Part shown: one piece after another, positions 17,369 to 25,140 of the stretch
Position numbering within the stretch: position 1 is the stretch's first letter
Layout: the number at the start of each line of letters is the position of its first letter
NCBI GenBank assembly: GCA_031412355.1
Contig: JANOCR010000198.1
Location: 1 to 29,083, forward strand
Length of the DNA: 29,083 nucleotides
Reading direction: 5' to 3'
Origin: JAENVT01 sp031412355
GTDB lineage: Bacteria > Actinomycetota > Acidimicrobiia > Acidimicrobiales > Ilumatobacteraceae
Notes under the pieces: generated by a model
Databases searched by the model: none
What the model was told of the DNA's origin: nothing
What the model saw: only the letters and a program-made list of their open reading frames with translations
Program-made: the position numbers and the translations under genes

Positions 17369-18967
17369 TCACATCCGGTACACGCCGTAGCCGCGGGTGC
17401 CGACGATCGGCTGGTTGTCGATCACGCTGAGGCACATGCCGAGCACCGTTCGCGTGTCGCGTGGATCGATGATGCCGTCGTCGTAGACGCGCCCGGTCAT
17501 GAACAAGGCGAGCGACTCGCGTTCGATTTGCTCCTCGACCTTTTGGCGCAACGCCTCGTCGGCCTCCTCGTCGAAGGGCCTTCCCATCGAGGCCGCCGAC
17601 TGCTTGGCGATGATCGACATCACACCGGCGAGTTGCTGCGGGCCCATCACCGCAGTCTTGGCATTGGGCCAGGCAAACACGAACCGTGGCCCGAACGCCC
17701 GGCCGCACATGCCGTAGTTGCCTGCACCGTACGAGGCAGCCATGTGGATTGTGAGGTGCGGCACGTTGCTGTTGGTGACGGCGTTGATCATCTTGGCGCC
17801 GTCTTTGATGATGCCGCGCTGCTCGAATTCCTTGCCGACCATGTAGCCGGTGGTGTTTTGCAGGAACACCAGCGGCGTATCGATCTGGTTGGCGAGTTGG
17901 ATGAACTGCGTGGCCTTGTGAGCCTCTTCGCTGAACAGGACGCCGCGATGATTGGCGAGGATGCCGATGGGATAGCCGTGCAATTCGGCGAAGCCGGTGA
18001 CGAGCGAGGAGCCGTACAGAGGTTTGAACTCGTCGAAGTCGCTGTCGTCGACCAGGCGGGCGATCACGTCGCGTGGATCGAAGGGAATCTTCGGGTCAAC
18101 CGACGGGATGCCGAGCAGATGTTCTGGGTCGAGGCGAGGTGGCTTGCCGGGTCCGCGTGGGCCGGGGCCGCGCTTCGTTTGGTTGAGGCGGCGAACGATC
18201 TGGCGACCGAGACGAATGCCGTCGAGCTCGTCGACTGCGAAGTAGTCGGCAAGGCCACTGATCCTGGCGTGCATCTCGGCACCGCCCAATGATTCGTCGT
18301 CGCTTTCTTCGCCGGTGGCCATCTTCACCAGCGGCGGACCACCCAGGAAAACCTTCGATCGCTTCTCGATCATCACGATGTAGTCGCTCATCCCCGGTAC
18401 GTACGCGCCACCTGCGGTTGAATTGCCGAAGACAACGGCAACCGTAGGGATGCCTTCGGCAGACAGTTGGGTGATGTCGTGGAATGCCTGGCCCCCGGGG
18501 ATGAAGATCTCACTCTGGGTCGGCAGATCGGCACCGCCGGATTCGACGAGGTTGACGACGGGCAGGCGATTCTGACGGGCGATCTCGTAGGCGCGCAACG
18601 ATTTGCGCATGGTCATGGGGTTGGTCGTGCCGCCGCGCACGGTCGGATCGTTGGCCATGATCAAGCACTCGGTGCCCTCGACCACGCCGATCCCGGTGAC
18701 TACACCGGCACCGACGGGAAAATCGGTGCCCCACGCTGCGAGCGGCGAGAACTCGAGGAACGGCGACTCGATGTCGAGCAACGCCTCAATGCGTTCGCGG
18801 GCCAGCAGCTTGTCGCGTTGGCGATGGCGCTCGACGTACTTAGGGCCGCCACCTCCGTTGACGATGGCCAACTGTTCGCCGTGCTGACTCAACTGGGCGA
18901 GCATCGCCTCGCGATTGGCGCGGAACATGTCGCTGTCGGGCAGAACGCGGTCGGGAACGATCGTCAC
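17369..18967 (-). CDS. Acyl-CoA carboxylase beta subunit (carboxyltransferase)
   Basis: Carboxyltransferase of 532 aa, the usual length for methylcrotonyl- or geranyl-CoA carboxylase beta. The N-domain shows GTECLIMANDPTVRGGT (98-114), SGGADLP (143-149) and GNSTAGGAYVPGMSDY (181-196), then GGPPLVKMATGE (209-220). The C-domain has GVLFSEEAHKATQFI, FLQNTTGYMVG, SYGAGNYGMCGRAF and FAWPNAKTAVMG. At 154-162 it reads IFIPGGQAF, shorter than the VFPDREHFGRIFYNQ-like stretch I recall from methylcrotonyl-CoA carboxylase and nearer in look to geranyl-CoA carboxylase. That points to a bulkier acyl substrate but is not decisive. The GTG at 18967 overlaps the hydratase stop (GTGA). A frame extending to 19363 is a shadow. 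Confidence 0.93.
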   Translation of the reverse strand: MTIVPDRVLPDSDMFRANREAMLAQLSQHGEQLAIVNGGGGPKYVERHRQRDKLLARERIEALLDIESPFLEFSPLAAWGTDFPVGAGVVTGIGVVEGTECLIMANDPTVRGGTTNPMTMRKSLRAYEIARQNRLPVVNLVESGGADLPTQSEIFIPGGQAFHDITQLSAEGIPTVAVVFGNSTAGGAYVPGMSDYIVMIEKRSKVFLGGPPLVKMATGEESDDESLGGAEMHARISGLADYFAVDELDGIRLGRQIVRRLNQTKRGPGPRGPGKPPRLDPEHLLGIPSVDPKIPFDPRDVIARLVDDSDFDEFKPLYGSSLVTGFAELHGYPIGILANHRGVLFSEEAHKATQFIQLANQIDTPLVFLQNTTGYMVGKEFEQRGIIKDGAKMINAVTNSNVPHLTIHMAASYGAGNYGMCGRAFGPRFVFAWPNAKTAVMGPQQLAGVMSIIAKQSAASMGRPFDEEADEALRQKVEEQIERESLALFMTGRVYDDGIIDPRDTRTVLGMCLSVIDNQPIVGTRGYGVYRM

Positions 18968-19692
18968 TGAGCCCACCTCGGCGACCGCTTCTCGGCGAAC
19001 GCGGCCATTCCTTCGCGACCTTCGTCGCTGATGAAGAGCGACTCCGACAGTGCCTGCAGCTCGGCGATCGTGTGTGGCTGCCGCAGCAACCTCTTGGTGG
19101 TCGCAACGGCGGTAGGGCCGCCGAGAAGGATGTTGCGACTGAGTTCGGCGACGGTCGAGGCGACATCGTCGGCCACGTGGGTTACCAGGCCCATGTCGAG
19201 GGCTTTGGCGGCGTCGAAGACCTCGCCGGTGAGGTACGGAGCTGCCAACTTCGACCATCCGCAGCGTTGCAGGATGGGCGCGGTGATGATGGCCGGGGCC
19301 ACGCCAATGCGAACCTCCGTGAACGCGAAGGTGATCGTCGGATTGACCACCACCAGATCGCATGCCGCCATCAGCCCGACCCCGCCGGCGCGCACCGGTC
19401 CGTCGACGGCAGCGATGACCGGCGCCGGCGACTCGCCGAGCCGCCGCAGCGCGTGTACGAACGAGGTGGAGTCGACGCGTCCTGTCGAGCGCTCCTTCAG
19501 GTCGGCCCCTGCGCAGAACACAGGCGCTGTGTGGCCGAGCACGATGACCCGAGCCAGCGCTGCTTCGGCCGCATCGAGCGCCTCGTGCAGGTCGCTGAGC
19601 AGTTGGTGCGTGAGGGCGTTGCGATTGGCGGGGGAGTCGAGCGTGATCGTGGCGATCGCATCGGTCACCGTGACGTTGACGAGTTGGCCCAC
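18964..19692 (-). CDS. Enoyl-CoA hydratase/isomerase family protein
   Basis: Crotonase-fold protein of 242 aa, first gene of the carboxylase operon. Oxyanion-hole pieces are visible: VFCAGADLKE (58-67) and GPVRAGGVGLMAACD (98-112). Of the two classic catalytic glutamates, the second is present as Glu126 in FAFTEVRIG; the first falls on Gly106. Loss of one Glu is common in subfamilies of this fold and may change the reaction. Next to the carboxylase subunits, the expected role is to hydrate the carboxylated acyl-CoA (methylglutaconyl- or isohexenylglutaconyl-CoA, as LiuC/AtuE). The GTG at 19692 has a TACAGT hexamer 8 bp upstream, so the operon probably has its own promoter in the 19-bp gap after the helicase. 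Confidence 0.88.
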   Translation of the reverse strand: MGQLVNVTVTDAIATITLDSPANRNALTHQLLSDLHEALDAAEAALARVIVLGHTAPVFCAGADLKERSTGRVDSTSFVHALRRLGESPAPVIAAVDGPVRAGGVGLMAACDLVVVNPTITFAFTEVRIGVAPAIITAPILQRCGWSKLAAPYLTGEVFDAAKALDMGLVTHVADDVASTVAELSRNILLGGPTAVATTKRLLRQPHTIAELQALSESLFISDEGREGMAAFAEKRSPRWAQ

Positions 19693-19700
19693 GACGGGGG

Positions 19701-19706
19701 ACTGTA
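19701..19706 (-). promoter_or_regulatory. -10 element (TACAGT) for the hydratase-carboxylase-AtuA operon
   Basis: On the minus strand TACAGT is followed by 8 bp and GTG 19692. It sits in the 19-bp gap after the helicase stop, so the operon can be transcribed apart from the helicase. Confidence 0.5.
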
Positions 19707-19711
19707 CCCGC

Positions 19712-21595
19712 CTAGGCAGTGATGTCCCGAAGAAACGCCTCGACGTCGCTGCGCACGCGTGTGCGGCGCATGGGGGGCAACGCGTTGACGACCTGCCAGC
19801 GGTAGTTGGCCTTCCCGAGGCGCGGGTCGAAGACCGCCACGACCCCGCGGTCCGTGGCGTTGCGGATCAGGCGGCCTGTCGCTTGAGCGAGCAACATCGC
19901 AGCTCGGGGAAGATCGATCTCGTTGAAGGCCGCTGCGCCCAGCAGCTCGCGCCGTGCTGTCAGCAACGGGTCGTCGGGACGGGGGAATGGAATGCGATCG
20001 ATGGTCACCAACGACAGTGTTCGCCCCGGGATGTCGACACCCTGGAAGAAACCAGCGGTAGCGAACAAGCACGACGACTCATCATCCGTGAATGCCTTGA
20101 CCAGCGCGGTCTTGGGCAGGTCTCGCTGCGTGAGTATCTTCACGTCGACGCGCTGCTTCACCGCATCTGCCGCAGCGTCCATCGCCTTCCAGCTGGTGAA
20201 CAGGGCCAGCGTTCGACCGCCCGCGGCGGTGATCAGAGCCGCCAACTCGTCGTGGACCGCAGCAGCGAACTGGGGCGAGCGGGGGTCGGGGAGATGCAGC
20301 GCGCAGTACAGGAGCGCGTTGGTGGCGTAGTCGAACGGGCTGCCGACGTCGATCTGCGTGAACGAGCCGTCGACGATTCCGACCCGGTGGGCCAGCGTGG
20401 CCGGCAACGTGGCACTCGTCAAGATCGCCGTGCGCTTGGTCCAGATTCCCGCCGACAGGACCGGACCAACATCGAGCGGGGCGATCTCCAGCCGGGCATT
20501 GTCGGGCATGCCCGAGACGAAGGCAACGTACCCCTCGTGCGGGCCCATGGCGACGTCGATCTGCTCCTGTACCCGGGTCGCCACCTGCTGGGCGCGAAGT
20601 TTGCGTTGCTGCGCCTCGGGCACGTCGGTGTCGATGGAGCGCAGGGCCGATTGGGCTTTCTCGATTCGCCCACGGGCGTCGATCAGTGCATCTTGGATGA
20701 CGTCGGGAAAGGGCTTGGTCAGCCGTTCGCCGGCGAAGGTTCGCAGCGCCTCGCGGATGGCGGGAGCAGCTTCGGCCAGCCCGCCGACGATCGCCGGATC
20801 GTCGATGACCCTGCGCACGACGGCTGCCAGGTTGGTGAACCGGCCGGGGCCGATCTGTACGCCGACCGTGTCGCTCATGATGTCTTCGAGTTGGTGGGCC
20901 TCGTCGATCACGACGACCTCGTGCTCCGGAAGCAGTACGTTGCCGCTGGCGACGTTGAGGCCGTAGAGGTGCAGGTTGACCACGACCACGTCGGCCACCG
21001 ACGCTCTGGCGCGAGCCAGTTCGGCAAAGCACACCGCGCCCATCGGACACCTCGTACCGCCCGGACACTCGTCGCTGCCCACACTGACGGCCTGCCACGA
21101 TCGGTCGGCGGGCGACCAGGTGAGATCTGCCTGATCGCCGGTCTTGGTCTCGCCGGACCATTCGCACAGCCGCTTGATCTCGACCTTGGTGGTTGCCGCG
21201 AAGTCTTCGATCTCCAACTGGCCCTGGTCTGCCGATGACTGCAGTTCGCGGACTCGTTGCATGCAGATGTAGTTGCTGCGCCCCTTCAGCACCGCCCACT
21301 CGAACGGCTTTCCGAGATGGGCTTCGAGGAACGGCAGATCCTTGGCCGCCAGCTGGTCCTGCAGCGCTTTTGTCGCCGTGGCAACGACGATCCGCTTGTC
21401 AGTCAGGATGGCCGGCACCAGATAGCCAAGCGTCTTACCGGTGCCCGTGCCGGCCTGAACAATCAGGTGCTTGCCGCTGGTCACCGCTGCGTTGACTGCT
21501 GTTGCCATGTGTTGCTGGCCTGGTCGATCTTCCGCGGCAGGAAGCGCGGCGGTGACCCGCGCCAGCGCCGACTTCACGTTGTCGACAGCGGCCAC
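19712..21595 (-). CDS. DinG-type ATP-dependent DNA helicase
   Basis: Superfamily 2 helicase of the DinG/XPD group, 627 aa from GTG 21595. Walker A is GTGTGKT (49-55) and Walker B is the DEAH box (231-234). Four cysteines between them (Cys111, Cys177, Cys183, Cys189) fit the 4Fe-4S cluster of this group. The C-terminal helicase half has LFTSWKAMDAA, ATAGFFQGVDIPG and the motif VI stretch QATGRLIRN. Such enzymes unwind 5' to 3' and help replication pass R-loops or damage. The frame is open back to 21727, but the added 44 residues look unconserved, while TACCGT lies 8 bp before GTG 21595, so the shorter form is preferred. Confidence 0.92.
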   Translation of the reverse strand: MAAVDNVKSALARVTAALPAAEDRPGQQHMATAVNAAVTSGKHLIVQAGTGTGKTLGYLVPAILTDKRIVVATATKALQDQLAAKDLPFLEAHLGKPFEWAVLKGRSNYICMQRVRELQSSADQGQLEIEDFAATTKVEIKRLCEWSGETKTGDQADLTWSPADRSWQAVSVGSDECPGGTRCPMGAVCFAELARARASVADVVVVNLHLYGLNVASGNVLLPEHEVVVIDEAHQLEDIMSDTVGVQIGPGRFTNLAAVVRRVIDDPAIVGGLAEAAPAIREALRTFAGERLTKPFPDVIQDALIDARGRIEKAQSALRSIDTDVPEAQQRKLRAQQVATRVQEQIDVAMGPHEGYVAFVSGMPDNARLEIAPLDVGPVLSAGIWTKRTAILTSATLPATLAHRVGIVDGSFTQIDVGSPFDYATNALLYCALHLPDPRSPQFAAAVHDELAALITAAGGRTLALFTSWKAMDAAADAVKQRVDVKILTQRDLPKTALVKAFTDDESSCLFATAGFFQGVDIPGRTLSLVTIDRIPFPRPDDPLLTARRELLGAAAFNEIDLPRAAMLLAQATGRLIRNATDRGVVAVFDPRLGKANYRWQVVNALPPMRRTRVRSDVEAFLRDITA

Positions 21596-21603
21596 GGTGT
21601 TCG

Positions 21604-21609
21604 ACGGTA
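21604..21609 (-). promoter_or_regulatory. -10 element (TACCGT) for the DinG-type helicase
   Basis: TACCGT on the minus strand is followed by 8 bp and GTG 21595. This decides the start. The 141 bp between the uppS stop and this GTG hold no other feature that I can see. Confidence 0.5.
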
Positions 21610-21736
21610 GCGGCTGGTCCGGCGTTGTCCGGTGAACGCCGCGGGAAAGCGGTACGTCCAGCCGCTTGGTCCGGGGCTGACGCACCTGGGCGAAAACGTC
21701 GACCCGCGACGGTCTCGCCTCGCACAAAGATTACGA

Positions 21737-22417
21737 CTATCGGCGGGCGATGGCAATGGCTGAGTCGAGTTCATCCGCCCCGAAATCGGGCCAGGTCTGC
21801 TCGGTGAAATAGACCGGCGAACCCGCCGACTGCCACAGCATGAAGTTGGAGATGCGCCGCTCGCCGGAGGTCCGCACGACGACATCGACACGCGGCAGTT
21901 CGGGGAGGTACATGTGCGCATCGAGATCCGCGACGGTGACACGGGGATGCCCACCGGCAGCAGCTTGCTCGGCGGCGTGCACGATCTCGGCGCGACTGCC
22001 GTAGTCGAAAGCGACTGTCAGGACCATTCCGGTGTTGTCGGCGGTGTCCGCGATCGCGTTGACGATGGCCCGTTGGACGTAGCGCGGTGTACGGGCATCA
22101 GCACTGTCGAAGGGTCGCCCGATCCACTGCACGCGCACGTTGAGATCGTTGAGCTCGGCGACCCGGCCGAACAGCTTCTTGTGCAATCCAAGGATGTGGC
22201 GCACCTCGACACGTGGTCGTACCCAGTTCTCGGTCGAGAACCCGAACACCGTGAGCCAGCCGATGTCACGCTTCGCCGCCAGCCGCACGACCGCGGCCAG
22301 GTTCTCTTCGCCTTCGGTGTGGCCGGCGGTGCGGGGAAGGCTGCGTCGCCGGGCCCAGCGACCGTTGCCGTCCATGATGCAGGCGACATGAAGGGGCCGT
22401 TCAACTTCGTGAGGCAC
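21737..22417 (-). CDS. uppS: Isoprenyl transferase (cis-prenyltransferase, UppS), lacking C-terminal RxG
   Basis: Makes long-chain cis-polyprenyl diphosphate, the lipid carrier for the cell wall. It is 226 aa from GTG 22417, supported by TATGGT 9 bp upstream. Catalytic motifs are present: HVACIMDGNGRWA (10-22) with Asp16, FSTENW (60-65), and RTSGERRISNFMLWQ (182-196). Two usual features are missing. In the AYxE segment, which supplies a metal-binding Glu (E213 in E. coli, from memory), it reads A198-G-S-P201. The chain stops at IARR, where homologues continue to a C-terminal RRFGG. No RRFGG appears in the other two frames after the stop, so a simple frameshift is unlikely. Both missing pieces are found in the divergent neighbour at 22492. 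It may therefore act as the catalytic half of a two-subunit enzyme. Confidence 0.94.
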   Translation of the reverse strand: MPHEVERPLHVACIMDGNGRWARRRSLPRTAGHTEGEENLAAVVRLAAKRDIGWLTVFGFSTENWVRPRVEVRHILGLHKKLFGRVAELNDLNVRVQWIGRPFDSADARTPRYVQRAIVNAIADTADNTGMVLTVAFDYGSRAEIVHAAEQAAAGGHPRVTVADLDAHMYLPELPRVDVVVRTSGERRISNFMLWQSAGSPVYFTEQTWPDFGADELDSAIAIARR

Positions 22418-22426
22418 TGGTTGCCA

Positions 22427-22432
22427 ACCATA
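22427..22432 (-). promoter_or_regulatory. -10 element (TATGGT) for uppS
   Basis: TATGGT on the minus strand is followed by 9 bp and GTG 22417. It lies in the 74-bp gap shared with the divergent paralogue, which itself shows no clear TANNNT hexamer. Confidence 0.45.
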
Positions 22433-22491
22433 GCCAGCACCGCCTGACGATGGCCCGCACGTGGTGGCCGGGCGTGGGAAGATGACCTTGT

Positions 22492-23031
22492 ATGAGCCGC
22501 ACCGTCGAGCCGACCGCCGAGTTGCGGCACGTGGTGATCGTCGGCGGCACGCTGGCCGAATGGAACTCGTTCGGAGACGCTGCGTGGAAGGAGCGAATCG
22601 TTCAGTTCGCCAAGGTGGTCGAGCACGCCGGCGCGGCATGGCTCACGATTCGCCCGCTCGACCGTGTCGAGCCACCGCACGGCGGCACGCCGGCCTCGGT
22701 CACCCGCGTCGGGAACTGTACGGCCGTCGTCGATCCACAGACTGACGGCCGGCAGCGCCTCGTCGCCGCGGTCAACGTGTTGCGGCGCGACGGGCGCGAG
22801 ATCATCGATGCGAGTCTTGCCGAGGTGGTCAACGCGCCGGCGCCATGCGATCCGGATCTGGCGATCATCGTCGGGCCCGATACCGATCTGCCGTCGACGC
22901 TGGTGTGGGAACTGGCCTACTGCGAGCTGGTGTATCTCGACATCCGGTGGGACGCCTTGCGCGGCGAGCACCTGGAGACCGCGGTGACCGAGTTCGCCGG
23001 AAGGCACCGGCGTTTCGGAGGGCTCGACTAA
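22492..23031 (+). CDS. Non-catalytic UppS-like paralogue (NgBR/Nus1-like partner candidate)
   Basis: A 179-aa protein that aligns with cis-prenyltransferases at both ends. At the N-terminus RHVVIVGGT (12-20) matches HVACIMDG, but Gly19 replaces the catalytic Asp. At 122-140 the RTSGE...RxSN motif has become IVGPDTDLPST, so the diphosphate-binding Arg and Ser are gone. By contrast VWELAYCELVY (138-148) keeps the conserved Glu145, and the protein ends AGRHRRFGGLD with the RxG motif at Arg174-Phe-Gly176. The middle is about 45 residues shorter than in UppS. It is divergent from uppS (74 bp) and overlaps recO by 1 bp (TAATG). Catalysis on its own is unlikely. The retained residues suggest it completes the UppS active site as NgBR does for DHDDS. 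There is no membrane segment. Confidence 0.85.
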   Translation: MSRTVEPTAELRHVVIVGGTLAEWNSFGDAAWKERIVQFAKVVEHAGAAWLTIRPLDRVEPPHGGTPASVTRVGNCTAVVDPQTDGRQRLVAAVNVLRRDGREIIDASLAEVVNAPAPCDPDLAIIVGPDTDLPSTLVWELAYCELVYLDIRWDALRGEHLETAVTEFAGRHRRFGGLD

Positions 23032-23762
23032 TGGGCTCTCCCGTCTACCGCGACACGGCTGTGGTGCTGCGCACCTACAGGCTCGCCGAAGCCGATCGGA
23101 TCGTGGTGCTGATGACCGAGCATCACGGCAAGGTCCGCGCGGTCGCCAAGGGCGTGCGCAAGACGAAGTCGAAGTTCGGCGCCCGGCTCGAGCCGATGAG
23201 CCATGTGCAACTGCTGCTGGTCCACGGTCGCAGCGATCTCGACATCGTCAGCCAGGCCGAGTCGATCGAGACACTCGCGCCGATGGTGGCCGATCTCGAC
23301 CACATGACCAACGGGATCGCGATGCTCGAGGCCGTCGACCAGTTGGCGCTCGAACGCGAACCGGCTCCGCACCTGTATCGCATGCTCGTCGGTGCGCTTC
23401 GCACGGTGGCGCGCCGCTCCGGCCCGCTGGTGGTTCCGGCGTTCTACTGGAAGTTGTTGGCAGCGGAGGGCATCACTCCGTTGCTCGACGAGTGCGCCCG
23501 CTGTGGCGAGCCGGGGCCGTTGGTCGCCTTCGACATGGATCACGGCGGTGCGCTGTGCCGCAATTGCCGCACCGGTGCGCCGCTGACCGCAGAGGCGCTC
23601 GAGATCATGCGCATGGTGTTGGGCGGACGCCTCAACGAGGCGCTCTCGGTTCCGGCATCGTCGGTGACTCACGAGGTTGCGGCCCATGCAACCCGGGCCA
23701 TGGAGCACCACATCGAGCGCCGTCTGCGCACGGTGGCGATGTTCGAACGCATGGAGACGTAA
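23031..23762 (+). CDS. recO: DNA repair protein RecO
   Basis: RecFOR-pathway protein of 243 aa that anneals single strands and helps load RecA. The N-terminal OB domain starts YRDTAVVLRTYRLAEADRIV (6-25) and is followed by HHGKVRAVAKGVRK, which is diagnostic of RecO. A zinc site is visible as Cys155-x2-Cys158 and Cys176-x2-Cys179. The ATG at 23031 overlaps the stop of the UppS-like paralogue by one base and has a GGAG about 12 bp before it, so translation is probably coupled. The frame is open much further upstream, but that is a shadow of the paralogue. The grouping with uppS and glyS is common in bacteria. Confidence 0.96.
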   Translation: MGSPVYRDTAVVLRTYRLAEADRIVVLMTEHHGKVRAVAKGVRKTKSKFGARLEPMSHVQLLLVHGRSDLDIVSQAESIETLAPMVADLDHMTNGIAMLEAVDQLALEREPAPHLYRMLVGALRTVARRSGPLVVPAFYWKLLAAEGITPLLDECARCGEPGPLVAFDMDHGGALCRNCRTGAPLTAEALEIMRMVLGGRLNEALSVPASSVTHEVAAHATRAMEHHIERRLRTVAMFERMET

Positions 23763-23798
23763 CCGGGAATCCATTCGTGGCTGCGTCGATCCCGCTCG

Positions 23799-23804
23799 TA
23801 GCCT
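23799..23804 (+). promoter_or_regulatory. -10 element (TAGCCT) for glyS
   Basis: TAGCCT is followed by 9 bp and ATG 23814, in the 51-bp gap after recO. A weaker member of the leaderless set because of the longer spacing. Confidence 0.4.
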
Positions 23805-23813
23805 TGCACGGGT

Positions 23814-25124
23814 ATGCCTGCGACCGAACTCGATCAAGTTGTCAATCTCTGCAAGCGGCGGGGCTATGTGTACCCGTCTGCCGAGATCTACGGGGGCTTT
23901 CGCAGCACGTACGACTACGGCCCGCTCGGTGCACTCATGCTGCGCAACATCCGCGAGGCGTGGATTCGCTCGATGGTGCAATTGCGCGACGACGTCGTGC
24001 TGATCGATGCCGCCGTGCTCGGTCCGCCACAGGTGTGGGAGGCCAGCGGGCACCTGGCCAACTTCACGGATCCACTGGTGGACTGCACCAACTGCAAGAA
24101 CCGGTTCCGTCTCGACAAGCTCGATGACCCGACGACGTGTCCGAGTTGCGGCAAGAAGGGCACGTTCACCGAACCGCGTCAGTTCAACCTGATGTTCAAG
24201 ACGCATGCCGGACCGATCGAGGATGCCGGGGCGGTTGCCTATCTGCGCCCCGAGACTGCGCAGGGCATGTTCATCAACTTCAGCAACGTGTTGAACTCGA
24301 CGCGGCGCAAGCCACCGTTCGGCATTGCGCAGGTGGGCAAGAGCTTCCGCAACGAGATCACACCGCAGAACTGGATCTTCCGCACGCGCGAGTTCGAGCA
24401 GATGGAGATGGAGTACTTCGTGCCCCCCGCCGACAGCGCGAAGTGGTACGAGTACTGGTGCAACGAGCGGATGAACTGGTATCTCGAACTCGGGGTGCCG
24501 ACCGAGCTGTTGCGCCTTCGGGCGCATGACGAGGACGAGCTGTCCCACTACTCGACGGGTACGTCCGATGTGGAGTTTCTGTTCCCGTGGGGCTGGGACG
24601 AGGCAGAAGGGATTGCGCAGCGCACCGACTACGACCTGACGCAGCATTCGGATCATTCGGGGGAGAAGCTCGACTACTTCGACCAGGCCGCCAACGAACG
24701 CTACAAGCCGTACGTGATCGAGCCGGCTGTCGGTGTCACCCGCCTGTTCGCCATCTTCTTGCTGGCGGCGTACGACGAGGACGTGATCAACGACGAGACG
24801 CGAACCGTGCTGAGACTGCACCCGCGTCTGGCGCCGTACAAGGTCGCCGTGCTGCCGCTGTCGAAGAAGGACACCTTGACGCCGCTGGCACATCAGGTGC
24901 GCAAACAGCTCAGCGAGCGATACATGGTCGACTACGACGAGACGCAGGCCATCGGTCGCCGGTACCGGCGCCAAGACGAGATCGGCACGCCGTTGTGCGT
25001 CACGGTCGACTTCGATTCTCTCGACGACGGCGCAGTCACCATACGCGATCGCGACACCATCGAGCAGGTGCGCGTACCGATCGAGTCGCTGCTCAGCGAA
25101 GTCAGTTCTCGACTGGGCTTCTAG
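23814..25124 (+). CDS. glyS: Glycyl-tRNA synthetase (homodimeric type)
   Basis: Class II aminoacyl-tRNA synthetase of 436 aa that charges tRNA-Gly. It is the single-chain type, as in actinobacteria, eukaryotes and archaea. The N-terminus has KRRGYVYPSAEIYGGF and YDYGPLG. A zinc-binding insert has CTNC at 91-94 and CPSC at 109-112. Motif 2 is FRNEITPQNWIFRTREFEQ (178-196), followed by the WGWDEAEGIAQRTDYDL region and motif 3 near GVTRLF. The C-terminal anticodon-binding domain starts about residue 335 with LAPYKVAVLPL. The start is ATG 23814. The trp genes follow after only 16 bp. Confidence 0.97.
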   Translation: MPATELDQVVNLCKRRGYVYPSAEIYGGFRSTYDYGPLGALMLRNIREAWIRSMVQLRDDVVLIDAAVLGPPQVWEASGHLANFTDPLVDCTNCKNRFRLDKLDDPTTCPSCGKKGTFTEPRQFNLMFKTHAGPIEDAGAVAYLRPETAQGMFINFSNVLNSTRRKPPFGIAQVGKSFRNEITPQNWIFRTREFEQMEMEYFVPPADSAKWYEYWCNERMNWYLELGVPTELLRLRAHDEDELSHYSTGTSDVEFLFPWGWDEAEGIAQRTDYDLTQHSDHSGEKLDYFDQAANERYKPYVIEPAVGVTRLFAIFLLAAYDEDVINDETRTVLRLHPRLAPYKVAVLPLSKKDTLTPLAHQVRKQLSERYMVDYDETQAIGRRYRRQDEIGTPLCVTVDFDSLDDGAVTIRDRDTIEQVRVPIESLLSEVSSRLGF

Positions 25125-25140
25125 CGGCCGGCGACGTGTT

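Noticed and set aside
21596..21727. N-terminal extension of the DinG-type helicase
   Set aside because: Unconserved-looking sequence, and the TACCGT hexamer places the start at GTG 21595.
21690..21740. Possible frameshift hiding a C-terminal RRFGG in uppS
   Set aside because: The other two minus-strand frames after the stop do not give RRFGG at the right distance. One contains GRRFRPG about 13 residues on, which is too far and lacks the double Gly.
23028..24974. 648-aa minus-strand frame over recO and glyS
   Set aside because: Both underlying genes are unmistakable on the plus strand; the antisense frame is His/Arg-rich shadow.
25125..25140. Tryptophan attenuator or leader peptide before trpC
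   Set aside because: Only 16 bp separate glyS and trpC, and no hairpin or Trp-rich short frame is present.
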